From positions 1-64,000 of the forward strand of contig JAEWKK010000020.1 of the NCBI GenBank assembly GCA_023386045.1: a stretch of DNA of 64,000 nt. Direction: 5' to 3'. Shown in pieces: positions 24,609 to 33,257 of this stretch. Source of the DNA: Bacteroidota bacterium (GTDB lineage Bacteria; Bacteroidota; Bacteroidia; Chitinophagales; Chitinophagaceae). Every line of letters starts with the position of its first letter. Within the stretch, counting starts at the first letter, position 1. The notes beneath the pieces were generated by a model, which saw only the letters and a program-made list of their open reading frames with translations, was not told where the DNA came from and did no database searches. The position numbers and the translations under genes are program-made.

Positions 24609-25623
24609 ATTTTTTGATATCGTTGTAGTGTTGACCTGCAGGCATTTTGAATACCCGGTTCTTCTGGAAAGTAACGAACTTATTATAGGTTTCAGAATTG
24701 GATTTGGTCCACTGGTCAAATGCAGAAAGGTTGTCAACAGGACCAAACAACCACTGGTTATAAGCTTCAAACATTCCTTCGCGTATCAGCTGCTGCTGGA
24801 AATCAAACAGCTTGAAAGGAAATTTGGTTGAATAGGTATTGTACCATTCCAGGATGAATTTTGTACGCAACATGGTAAGCGTTTCCAGTGTAATTCCCCT
24901 TGACAGTACAGAAGATTGTTTAGTATAGGTTTGCTGGATTGCCTGGGCAAAAGCATTTTTATTTTTATCCTTGTCTTTATCACGGATGTCAGCAAAAAGT
25001 TTTTCCTTGTAAGTGCTTAGCAACATACGCTTGACTTCTGTTGCTCTTTCTGTGAGGTATTCCATGTTGACGAAAATCTCTCCATAGATCAATGTCCAGA
25101 TCTTATCCTGTGAAAAATAATAGTATGAAGCAGCATTGTAATAATTGCCGGCATAGGAAGGAGCTACTTCTATTCCTTTTTCCCATAAATCAATGGCCCC
25201 ATAATCTTTCTTATTCCAAAGGAGTTCACCGTACTCGCTATACAAAGGCCCGCTGGAAGGAAATTTTTTCAGTGCCTTCTTGTACATCTTTTCCGCATCC
25301 TTTATTTCTTCAAGTGCTTTGAATACATTACCAGCGATTTGGAAGGTTTGAACATCTGCGTCTTCACGTTCAATCAATGGTTTGATCACTTCCAATGCAC
25401 GGGTGAAATCTCTTTTATACAAATAAGAAAAAGCCAGGTCTTTCGACAGCTCCAAATCGGAAGGATTTGATTGAAGTGCCTTATTTAAAACCAGTATGGC
25501 ATTGTCCCAGTCTCCGGTACGCATAAAACTACGCGCTGTTTCCTGGGCGGAAGTTTCTTCAGGCTGCGCAGAAGCAATTGTATAAAGGCATGCTGAAAAA
25601 AGAAAAAGAAAGATTTTTTTCAT
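24607..25623 (-). CDS. Exported tetratricopeptide-repeat protein
   Basis: A 338-residue protein with signal peptide (cleavage near SACLYTIASAQ). At least four TPR units cover about residues 25-185 (GDWDNAILVLNKALQSNPSD, RDFTRALEVIKPLIER, EIKDAEKMYKKALKKFP, KDYGAIDLWEKGIEVAPS), followed by a helical C-terminal region with several aromatic residues. It is probably a periplasmic or outer-membrane-associated scaffold; partners are unknown. A very close promoter (TTTG-N19-TTACTTTG) leaves only 4 bases between the -7 box and the ATG. Confidence 0.8.
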   Translation of the reverse strand: MKKIFLFLFSACLYTIASAQPEETSAQETARSFMRTGDWDNAILVLNKALQSNPSDLELSKDLAFSYLYKRDFTRALEVIKPLIEREDADVQTFQIAGNVFKALEEIKDAEKMYKKALKKFPSSGPLYSEYGELLWNKKDYGAIDLWEKGIEVAPSYAGNYYNAASYYYFSQDKIWTLIYGEIFVNMEYLTERATEVKRMLLSTYKEKLFADIRDKDKDKNKNAFAQAIQQTYTKQSSVLSRGITLETLTMLRTKFILEWYNTYSTKFPFKLFDFQQQLIREGMFEAYNQWLFGPVDNLSAFDQWTKSNSETYNKFVTFQKNRVFKMPAGQHYNDIKK

Positions 25624-25627
25624 GCTT

Positions 25628-25658
25628 CAAAGTAATAGGTTAAAAACAGAGCGGCAAA
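25628..25658 (-). promoter_or_regulatory. Promoter of the TPR protein gene, nearly leaderless
   Basis: On the minus strand TTTG, 19 bases, TTACTTTG (25628-25635; one mismatch to TAnnTTTG). The ATG begins only 4 bases after the -7 box. Confidence 0.55.
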
Positions 25659-25750
25659 GCCACCCTTGTTAAATTTAAGCGACGCGTAAATAATAGTTGC
25701 CACCTTTCAGATGGTAATCTTCTGCTTTAAAAAGATGCAATTATGGATGA

Positions 25751-26971
25751 TCAGATCAGGTGAGTGAGCAGTCCATCCCTCAGCTTGGGCTCAAACCAGG
25801 TACTTTTTGGAGGCATCACATTGCCACTGTCGGCAATATCAAACAACTGCTGTATGCTCACCGGGTAAAGGCTGAAAGCCACTCTTACATCACCGGAGTT
25901 TACTCTTTTTTCCAGTTCCCCAAGACCCCTGATCCCACCTACAAAGTCAACCCTTGTATCAGTACGGGGATCTTTGATGTTCAGGATCCTGTCAAGGACA
26001 TTTTCCTGAAGAATGGTAACATCCAGCACACCGATCGGATCATTGCGATAATTGTTTTCTTTGGCGGAAAGCTGGTACCACTGCCCACCCAGGAACATTC
26101 CAAACTGGTGCAGTTTTGATGGAGCTACCTGCCCGGAAGCTTTCTCAATTGTGAATTGCTCTTCAAGCCTTGCAAGAAATTCTTCGTTGGTTAAGCCATT
26201 CAGATCTTTGGCTACGCGGTTATAGTCCAGAATAGCCAGCTCATTGGCTGGGAAGATGGTGGTCAGAAAATATTTGGCATCTTCACTGTCAGGAAATTGC
26301 TGGCTCACCTTGGCAGCGGAAGCCGCACGATGATGGCCATCTGCGATGTAAGTGAATGGTATCTTCTCCCTGAATAGGTTTGTAATGATATCGATGGTAG
26401 CCGCTGCATTCACTACCCAAATGGTATGAGAAACCCCATCATTAGCACTGAAATTGTATTCGGCGTTGTTGTTCTTCTTCCAGTTTTCAAAAACCTCATT
26501 GAGTTCCCTGAGTTCTTTGCATGCAAGAAAAACATTCCCGGTTTGGGCGCGAATGGTGCTCATATGGTCGATGCGGTCTTTTTCTTTTTCAGGCCGTGTG
26601 AACTCGTGTTTTTTGATGACATCATTAAAATAATCTTCAACCGAAGAAACACAAACAAGTCCTGTTTGTGTACGGCCCTTCCATCCCAGTTCATAGATAT
26701 AGTAACAGGGTTGATCCTCCTGGAAAAGAATATGTTTCTCAACAAGGCTTTGCAGGTTTTCTTTGGCTTTCAGGTAAACGTCTTCACTGTGGATGTCCAC
26801 ATCAGGAGCCAGGTCTACTTCTGCTTTTGTAACGTGCAGGAAGGATAAAGGATTTCCTTCCACTTCTTTTCTTGCTTCATCGGAATTTAAAACATCATAG
26901 GGCCTGGAGGCTACCTGTGCCGCGTATTCATTGTGAGGCCTGAGTGCCCTGAAGGGTCTTATTGTGCTCAT
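25751..26971 (-). CDS. DUF1015 family protein (serC-associated)
   Basis: A 406-residue cytoplasmic protein of the DUF1015 family: N-terminal IRPFRALRPHNEYAAQVASRPYDVLNSDEA, a central YIADGHHRAASA histidine motif and a C-terminal PKSTWFEPKLRDGLL block. It begins 3 bases after the serC stop, so the two are cotranscribed. In Bacteroidota this pairing is recurrent, which suggests a role linked to serine/phosphoserine metabolism, but I know of no proven reaction. Confidence 0.85.
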   Translation of the reverse strand: MSTIRPFRALRPHNEYAAQVASRPYDVLNSDEARKEVEGNPLSFLHVTKAEVDLAPDVDIHSEDVYLKAKENLQSLVEKHILFQEDQPCYYIYELGWKGRTQTGLVCVSSVEDYFNDVIKKHEFTRPEKEKDRIDHMSTIRAQTGNVFLACKELRELNEVFENWKKNNNAEYNFSANDGVSHTIWVVNAAATIDIITNLFREKIPFTYIADGHHRAASAAKVSQQFPDSEDAKYFLTTIFPANELAILDYNRVAKDLNGLTNEEFLARLEEQFTIEKASGQVAPSKLHQFGMFLGGQWYQLSAKENNYRNDPIGVLDVTILQENVLDRILNIKDPRTDTRVDFVGGIRGLGELEKRVNSGDVRVAFSLYPVSIQQLFDIADSGNVMPPKSTWFEPKLRDGLLTHLI

Positions 26972-26974
26972 TCA

Positions 26975-28114
26975 TTAAGATTTATGTGCTGCAAAATATT
27001 TCATCAGATCGGTAAGCGCCTGAACGCTTTCATATGGTAATGCATTATACATGGAGATCCTGAAGCCGCCGGTAGTGCGGTGGCCTTTCACTCCAATCAT
27101 TCCTTCCTGCTCGCAAAGTGCAATGAATTCTTTTTCAAGTGCAGGGTCTTCAACTGTAAAAACAGCATTCATCATGCTGCGGTCTTCTTTTGCCACAGTG
27201 GCTTTGAAAACTGGCAGGGCATCAAGTGTATCATAAAATAGTCCTGCCTTGATACGGGCTCTTTTCTCCGCTTCTTCCACGCCACCCAATTTTTTTAACC
27301 AGCGCAGGGTAAGCAGGCAGACATAGATCGCAAAAACAGGAGGTGTATTTAATAAAGAACCTGCATCAATATGATTGCGGTAATCCATCATGGTGGGCAA
27401 TGGCCGGCTGACCTTTCCCAGGCAGCGTGGATTGACCACAACGATATTTACACCGGCAGCTCCAATATTTTTTTGTGCACCCGCATAAATCAGGTCAAAT
27501 CGGTTGAAATCAATTTCCCGACTTAAAATATCACTGCTCATATCAGCTACCAATGGTACATTCTTCTCATAGAATAAAGAGAGATCCTGCCATTGGGTGC
27601 CATAGACCGTATTGTTGGTAGTAAAATGCAGGAAGGCCGCAGAAGGATTTACATCAAAATTCTTTGGCAGGTAAGTATAAGCAGCATCTTTTGAACTGCA
27701 GCCCACATCAACCTTTCCAAAAAGGCGGGCTTCTTTTATTGCTTTGGAGGCCCAGATACCAGTGTCGGTATAAACTGCGGTTGCTTTTTCATCCAGGAGA
27801 TTCATAGGCACCTGGAAAAACTGGGTAGATGCTCCTCCATGAAGAAAAAGAACTTCATGCTGGCTATCCAAATTCATTAATTCCCTGAGCAGGGCAAGGG
27901 CTTCGTCCATCACAGCCCCAAAGGTTTTGGTGCGATGACCGATTTCAAGGATGGACAAACCTGAATCATTAAAATTCAATAGTGACTGTGCTGCTTCTTC
28001 ATACACTTCGCGTGGAAGAATAGAAGGACCTGCGCCAAAATTGTGAAGCACCTGTTTCTGCTTACCGGTACCAGCAGGATTTAGGCTGGTAGATTCTTTA
28101 CTGTTTGCACTCAT
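26975..28114 (-). CDS. serC: Phosphoserine aminotransferase
   Basis: SerC converts 3-phosphohydroxypyruvate to phosphoserine with glutamate (serine synthesis; also 3-hydroxy-4-phosphobutanoate in PLP synthesis). Seen: HNFGAGPSILPREV, LFLHGGASTQFFQVPMNL, the PLP-Lys motif IYAGAQKNIGAAGVNIVVV and the C-terminal KGHRTTGGFRISMYNALP. I place the start at the ATG at 28114: the upstream TTG at 28135 lies within the promoter's -7 box. The 379-residue length is slightly above the family norm because of a short Ser/Asn N-terminal extension. Operon with DUF1015. Confidence 0.94.
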   Translation of the reverse strand: MSANSKESTSLNPAGTGKQKQVLHNFGAGPSILPREVYEEAAQSLLNFNDSGLSILEIGHRTKTFGAVMDEALALLRELMNLDSQHEVLFLHGGASTQFFQVPMNLLDEKATAVYTDTGIWASKAIKEARLFGKVDVGCSSKDAAYTYLPKNFDVNPSAAFLHFTTNNTVYGTQWQDLSLFYEKNVPLVADMSSDILSREIDFNRFDLIYAGAQKNIGAAGVNIVVVNPRCLGKVSRPLPTMMDYRNHIDAGSLLNTPPVFAIYVCLLTLRWLKKLGGVEEAEKRARIKAGLFYDTLDALPVFKATVAKEDRSMMNAVFTVEDPALEKEFIALCEQEGMIGVKGHRTTGGFRISMYNALPYESVQALTDLMKYFAAHKS

Positions 28115-28132
28115 GAAACTCAGGTTGAGTGG

Positions 28133-28140
28133 CAAAAGTA
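28133..28140 (-). promoter_or_regulatory. -7 box of the serC-DUF1015 operon
   Basis: TACTTTTG on the minus strand is a perfect TAnnTTTG, 18 bases before the ATG at 28114. The -33 region is AT-rich without a clear TTG. Confidence 0.55.
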
Positions 28141-28179
28141 GTTTTTTAAAGCCAGTCAGTTTTAAAGGCGGCTTCAGAA

Positions 28180-29139
28180 CTACTCTTCTCTTCCTTTCAA
28201 TTCATTGTTGCGCCATGCCTGGTTGAGGGTTTCAAATTCTTCCAGGTCTTTTTCGGAAAATGCCTGGTCGGTGAGGTTAGACAGATCTGGCTGACCCGCA
28301 TCTATCCATGCTGAATACCAGAAGCAAGCCACAGCATAAATGGATTGTCTCATCCTTCTTTCTATCATGCCTTTCAACAAAAGATCATAGGCCTTTGAAA
28401 ATTCGGTTGAATACTGGCGTACCAGCACACCATTCCTGTTTTCAAATGCATATTTGCGATCCACCGGAAAGACCAGGGTAAGTTCTCTTTCAGCTGCCAG
28501 CACGGTATCAGCTGCAGCCGCGCTTTCAAGGACTCGTTCCCAGATAAACTGCAAAGGATTTTGGATGTAATCTGCCCTCCCAATAAAAAAATCCCAATCA
28601 TGATCTGCCAGCAGTTCCGGGATGCGACTTTCCCAGAATCCATGAATACCCCGCTGACCTGTCAACTGACCATTATGGTTGCTGCTGGCATGAAGGGGCA
28701 CATGAGCATCGGCAATATAGTGCCCGATTTCAGCCGAAAGTCTGAGGATCCTGGCCTTGTTCTTTTCCCTGAAAGCCGCTACCAGCCTTCGGTGCATGAC
28801 CTGGATCCACCAGGGAACAATGCCGTGCTGGTTCAGACTGTCCTCTGAATACCTGGCAACAGCATCTTCCCATTTGCGTGGTAAAGAGTCATAAGGATAA
28901 AGCCCATAATGATCAATATCGATGTAATGCCGTGGTCCTTCTTCGGCTATGGCATACCTTCTTTTATCGGGGTCTGTGGCATGTTCAGAAAGAAAATCGA
29001 TCTGTGGTTTGTACAAGACCATCATTTGCGGTGGCAAAAGAAAAACAGCGTAATAATTGATCTTACGGTGGCTAAAGAAACCCCAGCAAAAACTTGCCTG
29101 GCTCAACAAAAGGCAAGTGGCAAGCAGGATTGATTTCAT
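28180..29139 (-). CDS. Zinc-dependent phospholipase C / S1-P1 nuclease-like exported protein
   Basis: A 319-residue exported protein of the zinc-dependent phospholipase C / S1-P1 nuclease superfamily. The signal peptide would end at SFC-W, leaving Trp19 at or near the mature N-terminus, where the family uses the N-terminal Trp as a zinc ligand. Other ligands seen: HRKIN (His), HYIDIDHYG, and the central motif EIGHYIADAHVPLHASSNHNG (HxxxD with following His). A HGFWESRIPEL block provides the late His/Glu. Phospholipid or nucleic-acid phosphodiesterase activity is possible; the sequence does not separate them. Confidence 0.8.
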   Translation of the reverse strand: MKSILLATCLLLSQASFCWGFFSHRKINYYAVFLLPPQMMVLYKPQIDFLSEHATDPDKRRYAIAEEGPRHYIDIDHYGLYPYDSLPRKWEDAVARYSEDSLNQHGIVPWWIQVMHRRLVAAFREKNKARILRLSAEIGHYIADAHVPLHASSNHNGQLTGQRGIHGFWESRIPELLADHDWDFFIGRADYIQNPLQFIWERVLESAAAADTVLAAERELTLVFPVDRKYAFENRNGVLVRQYSTEFSKAYDLLLKGMIERRMRQSIYAVACFWYSAWIDAGQPDLSNLTDQAFSEKDLEEFETLNQAWRNNELKGREE

Positions 29140-29191
29140 GCCTGCAATTTATCCAGCCACTAAAAAAATAGAAGGGGAAAGAAAACCTGGA

Positions 29192-29845
29192 TTACTGCTT
29201 TTTATCTTCCAGTGATTTGTCATGATCATCATGAACATGGGTCACACCACCGCTGATGGCAAACTTCATCGCATCGGTGGCATTCACATCTGTAATTGGC
29301 CTGACTCTTAAACGTGGTAAAAGGTAAACATTGCCTGCTATGGAATAAGACATGGGAATGTAAACTGCAACATAATCGCTGAAGCCAAATTCATTGGCTT
29401 CTTCCTGGGTGATAAATCCTACCCTCCATACATCGTTATCATCAATATTGGCCAGCACGGGCTTGTTGAATTTTTTCTTTTCTCCTGCAAAAGCCTCAAA
29501 AAAATCTTTTACGGTGGAATAAATAAAACGGATGCCTGGTGTTTTGTGCATCATGCTGTCGAAAAGGTTGAATATCCGGTTTTTAAAGAAAAAAGAACTG
29601 ATATAACCAATGAGCACGATGGCGATGATCACAAGAAGAAATCCCAGCCCATAATTCTGAACGTAAACCTTTCCATCCTCACCTTTTGCAGTAAATAGCG
29701 GTATCTGGCTGTCAATGGAAGATACAACCCAGTAAACAAAATAAATAGTGATGGCAACAGGTCCTATCACCAGTAAGCCCTGCAGAAAATACTGGAGTAG
29801 TTTGCTGAATTTGAAACCTTCTCTCGAAACGGGAGCTTCATCCAT
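29192..29845 (-). CDS. DUF502 family membrane protein
   Basis: A 217-residue inner-membrane protein with two helices (YFLQGLLVIGPVAITIYFVYWVV and GFLLVIIAIVLIGYISSFF) followed by the conserved DUF502 soluble domain (PGIRFIYSTVKDFFEAFAG, FITQEEANEFG, VAVYIPMSYSIAGNVYLLPR). A His/Asp-rich tail (GGVTHVHDDHDKS) could bind metal. Family function unknown. Its promoter leaves only 4 bases before the ATG, and it is divergent from the TetR efflux operon. Confidence 0.85.
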   Translation of the reverse strand: MDEAPVSREGFKFSKLLQYFLQGLLVIGPVAITIYFVYWVVSSIDSQIPLFTAKGEDGKVYVQNYGLGFLLVIIAIVLIGYISSFFFKNRIFNLFDSMMHKTPGIRFIYSTVKDFFEAFAGEKKKFNKPVLANIDDNDVWRVGFITQEEANEFGFSDYVAVYIPMSYSIAGNVYLLPRLRVRPITDVNATDAMKFAISGGVTHVHDDHDKSLEDKKQ

Positions 29846-29849
29846 CGGA

Positions 29850-29857
29850 CAAAGGTA
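29850..29857 (-). promoter_or_regulatory. -7 box of the DUF502 gene, leaderless arrangement
   Basis: TACCTTTG on the minus strand matches TAnnTTTG exactly and ends 4 bases before the ATG (29845). The -33 position is a T-run rather than TTG. Confidence 0.6.
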
Positions 29858-29903
29858 ATCTACAGCTCATCCCTAAAAAACGCGGATTCATAAAAAAATA
29901 ACC

Positions 29904-29935
29904 ATGGAAACTTTCGTTACATAAAAAGTTTCCAT
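29904..29935. promoter_or_regulatory. TetR operator: perfect 11-bp inverted repeat
   Basis: ATGGAAACTTT (29904-29914) and AAAGTTTCCAT (29925-29935) are perfect inverted copies separated by 10 bases. The repeat covers the whole space from the -33 to the -7 box of the downstream promoter. This is a typical self-repression operator for the adjacent TetR regulator. Confidence 0.8.
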
Positions 29936-29942
29936 AGTTTTG
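29912..29942 (+). promoter_or_regulatory. Promoter of the tetR-efflux operon
   Basis: TTTCG at 29912-29916, 18-base spacer, TAGTTTTG at 29935-29942 (perfect TAnnTTTG). The ATG of the regulator follows 8 bases later, so the transcript has hardly any leader. Confidence 0.7.
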
Positions 29943-29950
29943 CGCCCGCT

Positions 29951-30571
29951 ATGGTGGATAATAAGGAAAGAATATTAGTGAAGGCGCATGAATTGTTTTA
30001 CAGGTACGGCATAAGGTCCGTATCCATGGATGATATTGCTGCGCAGCTGGGCATGTCCAAGAAAACTCTTTACCAGTATTATATTGATAAGGACGAGTTA
30101 GTGAACGCGGTTTTTTCCGGCGTAATGGAGCACAATAAGCAACAATGCGGCGTTTGCCAGTCAAATGGGGAGAATGCCATACATGAAGTATTCCTGTCCT
30201 TTGACATGCTGCAGGAAATGCTGTCGAACATGAATCCCTCCCTCTTGTTCGATATGCAGAAATACCATCCTTCAGCCTTTAAAAAGTTCCAGGATTATAA
30301 AAATAATTTCCTGTACAAGCTGATCAAAAGCAATATTGAAAGAGGAAAAGCAGAAGAGTTGTACCGCGATGATGTTGATGTTGAAATCCTTACCCGTTAC
30401 AGGCTGTTCAGTATCATGATCTCTTTTGATTCAGACATCTTCCCGTCCAACAAAACCAACCTTGTATATATAGAACAACATCTGCTTGAGCATTTTCTCT
30501 GGGGTATGGCAACACCCAAAGGGCAAAAGCTCATTCAGAAATATAAAAATCAACGAACAAAAAATAAATGA
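29951..30571 (+). CDS. TetR family transcriptional regulator of the efflux operon
   Basis: A 206-residue repressor. The N-terminal helix-turn-helix is typical (ILVKAHELFYRYGIRSVSMDDIAAQLGMSKKTLYQYYIDKDELV). The remainder is the all-helical ligand-binding and dimer domain, with the sequence HPSAFKKFQDYKNNFL in the middle. It is the first gene of the operon with the OEP, MFP and RND genes, and its own promoter is overlaid by a perfect inverted repeat. It most likely represses the whole operon until a toxic compound or metabolite binds. Confidence 0.9.
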   Translation: MVDNKERILVKAHELFYRYGIRSVSMDDIAAQLGMSKKTLYQYYIDKDELVNAVFSGVMEHNKQQCGVCQSNGENAIHEVFLSFDMLQEMLSNMNPSLLFDMQKYHPSAFKKFQDYKNNFLYKLIKSNIERGKAEELYRDDVDVEILTRYRLFSIMISFDSDIFPSNKTNLVYIEQHLLEHFLWGMATPKGQKLIQKYKNQRTKNK

Positions 30572-30572
30572 G

Positions 30573-31952
30573 ATGAAAACGATGAAATGGCTATTGAGCT
30601 TGTTTTTGGTGATGCTCGCGGGATTTTCGCAGGCTCAGAAAAAATACGAGCTCACGGTAAAAGAAGCAGTAGACCTGGCATATAACAACGTTGTGGAGTT
30701 AAAAAACGCACAGATAGATTATAAGATCCAGAAAGCAAAGAACAGCGAAATATTGGGACAGGCACTTCCACAAATCAATGGTAATGTGCAGGCCAATCAC
30801 TATCTAAAGCTACCTACCATCCTCTTCCCGCAATCGGATGAAGGCATCTATTCGGTTTTAAAAAGGGAAGGTCTTTTACCACCTTCTTCAACTGCACCTG
30901 CGCCACAGCTGATACCATTCAGTCTTCAGCAACCCTGGAATATTGGTCTGGGTGCAACTGTAACACAGCTGCTTTTTCAGCCTGATGTTTTTGTTGGCCT
31001 GCAGGCCAGGCAAACTGCGCTGGACTACAATACAGCTCTGATCGAACAGACAAAAGAAAAGATCAAGGACTCGGCATACAAAAGGTATTATGCCATACTT
31101 GTAGCAGAAAAACAATTGTTCTTTTTAAATGAGAGTGTGAAGAGACTGGAGAAGCTTGCATCAGACGTGGCAGAGATCTATAAAAATGGTTTTGCAGAAA
31201 AACTGGATGTAGACAAGGTGCAGGTGCAACTGAATAACCTGACCACAACTCGCAATGTTGTAGAGAATGCGGTGACACTTTCCTATGCTGCCATGAAATT
31301 TTCTCTCGGCCTCTCTCAAAAAGATACAGTAATACTGAGAGAAGAGCTGACAGTTGCTGCATTGAAAGATGGTATCCTGGATGAGAGTTTCAGCTACGAC
31401 AACCGTGCAGAGATCAGGACATTGCAGGCTGCACAACGCCTGCAACAACTGGATGTAAAAAGAAACAAACTTGGATTCATTCCTACCGTTGCGCTGTCGG
31501 GTAATTATTCGGTGAATGGCATGGGACAGAAATTTTATACTGATAACAGTACTTACTGGTATAAAAGTGCATTTGTAGGACTGAATGTAAACGTTCCCAT
31601 ATTCAGTGGTTTCCAGAGAAAATACAAGATCCAGCAGTCCAGGTATTCGCTTGAAAAAGTGACGAATACCATCGACCAGGTCAAGCAGGCTATAGATTTT
31701 GAACAGGTGGTGACTAAGGAAAGTTTGAAGAATGCATTGTTGAATCTGGATGCGCAGGAACAGAACCTGGAGCTTGCTCAAAAAGTGTACAATTCCACAA
31801 AGATCAAGTTTGAGAACGGATTGGGTAGCAGCCAGGAAGTATTGCTGGCCGATACAGAATATCAGAATGCACAGGCCAATTATTTCAATGCACTGTACAA
31901 TGCTACAGTTGCAAGGATCAGTTATCAATATTCATTAGGTAAACTTCAATAA
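30573..31952 (+). CDS. Outer-membrane efflux protein (TolC/OEP family)
   Basis: Trimeric outer-membrane channel of a tripartite pump. From the ATG at 30573 (1 base after the TetR stop) there is a signal peptide ending GFSQAQ; a longer reading frame from 30486 would overlap tetR and lacks a signal at its start. The two OEP repeats show the usual helical pattern: YELTVKEAVDLAYNNVVELKNAQID in the first, LNALLNLD-like KNALLNLDAQEQNLELAQKVYN in the second, and LADTEYQNAQANYFNALY near the end. It works with the downstream MFP and RND proteins. Confidence 0.9.
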   Translation: MKTMKWLLSLFLVMLAGFSQAQKKYELTVKEAVDLAYNNVVELKNAQIDYKIQKAKNSEILGQALPQINGNVQANHYLKLPTILFPQSDEGIYSVLKREGLLPPSSTAPAPQLIPFSLQQPWNIGLGATVTQLLFQPDVFVGLQARQTALDYNTALIEQTKEKIKDSAYKRYYAILVAEKQLFFLNESVKRLEKLASDVAEIYKNGFAEKLDVDKVQVQLNNLTTTRNVVENAVTLSYAAMKFSLGLSQKDTVILREELTVAALKDGILDESFSYDNRAEIRTLQAAQRLQQLDVKRNKLGFIPTVALSGNYSVNGMGQKFYTDNSTYWYKSAFVGLNVNVPIFSGFQRKYKIQQSRYSLEKVTNTIDQVKQAIDFEQVVTKESLKNALLNLDAQEQNLELAQKVYNSTKIKFENGLGSSQEVLLADTEYQNAQANYFNALYNATVARISYQYSLGKLQ

Positions 31953-31972
31953 ACATTTTATAAATCAGAATT

Positions 31973-33181
31973 ATGAGAAAGTATTATGCAGGTCTGCTAC
32001 TGGTTGCTTTGATTGCAGCTTCATGTGGCAGCAGCAGCAAGGATGAAAAAGGCGCATTGAACGATAAAAAGGTCCAACTGGAAAAATTAAAGAAGGAGCA
32101 GGCCACCACTAACGCGGAAATTCAAAAGCTTGAAGCAGAAATTGCAAAACTCGATACTTCTGCTGCAAGGGTAAGCAATGCAAGGCTGGTAGCAGTTATG
32201 CCCCTGGCTACTCAAAACTTTGTTCACTACATTGACTTACAGGGAAAGATAGACGCAGATAATGTTTCTTATGTGTCTCCAAGACTTGGCCCAGGACTGG
32301 TAAAAGCTGTGTATGTTACTAAAGGACAGCAGGTAAGAAAAGGACAGTTGTTGTTGAAACTTGATGATGCGGTGCAAAGGCAGAATATTATTGCTGCGAA
32401 GCAGGGACTGGAAACCATCAAAACACAACTGGCGATGGCAAGAGACCTGTATAACAGGCAGAATAATTTATGGAAGCAGGGTATTGGAACTGAGGTGCAG
32501 CTGATCTCTGCCAGAACAAATGTTCAGACGCTGGAAAACCAGCTGGCAGCAGCACAGGCAAATATCAGAACCCTCCAGGAGCAGGCAAATGCTACCAATG
32601 TTTATGCAGATGTAAGCGGTGTTGCTGATGAAGTTAACATCAGGCCGGGTGAAACCTTTACCGGTTTTGCTGGTACACAGCCTCAGATCAGGATCGTGAA
32701 CACAGGTTCTTTAAAAGCCGTTGCTGATGTTCCGGAAAATTATGCAGGCCGTGTGAAAACAGGTGCTCCTGTTGTAGTTGTACTTCCTGATATCAACCGA
32801 ACTTTCACTAATCTAAAGATCTCTCGTGCGGGACAGTTGATCAATCCTAACTCAAGGGCTTTTGCTGCAGAAGTAGCAGTGCCTTATGATCCTTCCATTC
32901 GTCCCAACCAGTTAGCGCAGATCAGGATACAGGATTATGCTTCAAGCAATACTATCGTAATACCAGTGAATACTGTGCAAACCGATGAAAAGTCGAAATA
33001 TGTTTATGTGGCTGTTCAGGAAGGTGGCAAAACGATAGCCAGGAGAAAAACAGTTGTAGTGGGTGAATTGAGCGGGGCTGATATTGAAATCAAGTCGGGA
33101 CTGGCCGCAGGTGATCAGCTGATCACAGAAGGTTTCCAGAACCTGTATGAAGGACAGGTGATCAAACTGGCAGGAAAATAA
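31973..33181 (+). CDS. RND efflux periplasmic adaptor (membrane fusion protein), lipoprotein
   Basis: A 402-residue lipoprotein (signal LLLVALIAASC, Cys18) that bridges the RND pump and the OEP channel. Parts in order: an acidic/basic coiled coil (about 25-62), lipoyl-like half (VYVTKGQQVRKGQLLLKLDDAV), helical hairpin (about 125-205), second lipoyl half (ATNVYADVSGVADEVNIRPGE), beta barrel (LKAVADVPENYAGRV) and membrane-proximal domain to the end. The extra N-terminal coiled coil right after the lipid anchor is longer than in E. coli AcrA. Confidence 0.92.
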   Translation: MRKYYAGLLLVALIAASCGSSSKDEKGALNDKKVQLEKLKKEQATTNAEIQKLEAEIAKLDTSAARVSNARLVAVMPLATQNFVHYIDLQGKIDADNVSYVSPRLGPGLVKAVYVTKGQQVRKGQLLLKLDDAVQRQNIIAAKQGLETIKTQLAMARDLYNRQNNLWKQGIGTEVQLISARTNVQTLENQLAAAQANIRTLQEQANATNVYADVSGVADEVNIRPGETFTGFAGTQPQIRIVNTGSLKAVADVPENYAGRVKTGAPVVVVLPDINRTFTNLKISRAGQLINPNSRAFAAEVAVPYDPSIRPNQLAQIRIQDYASSNTIVIPVNTVQTDEKSKYVYVAVQEGGKTIARRKTVVVGELSGADIEIKSGLAAGDQLITEGFQNLYEGQVIKLAGK

Positions 33182-33257
33182 GAAAGAAGATGAAGGCCGC
33201 ACAATTCTGGTATCAAACAGCATTTGCGCAGCCAATAAACGAACCAAACGAATTATC

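Noticed and set aside
24607..25623. TPR gene and acyl-CoA ligase as one operon
   Set aside because: A strong terminator overlaps the TPR stop codon, about 90 bases before the ligase start.
31161..31928. 255-residue open frame on the minus strand inside the TolC-like gene
   Set aside because: It is antisense to a clearly recognisable OEP gene, has a Cys/His/Leu-biased composition typical of reverse-frame shadows, and no promoter or known motif.
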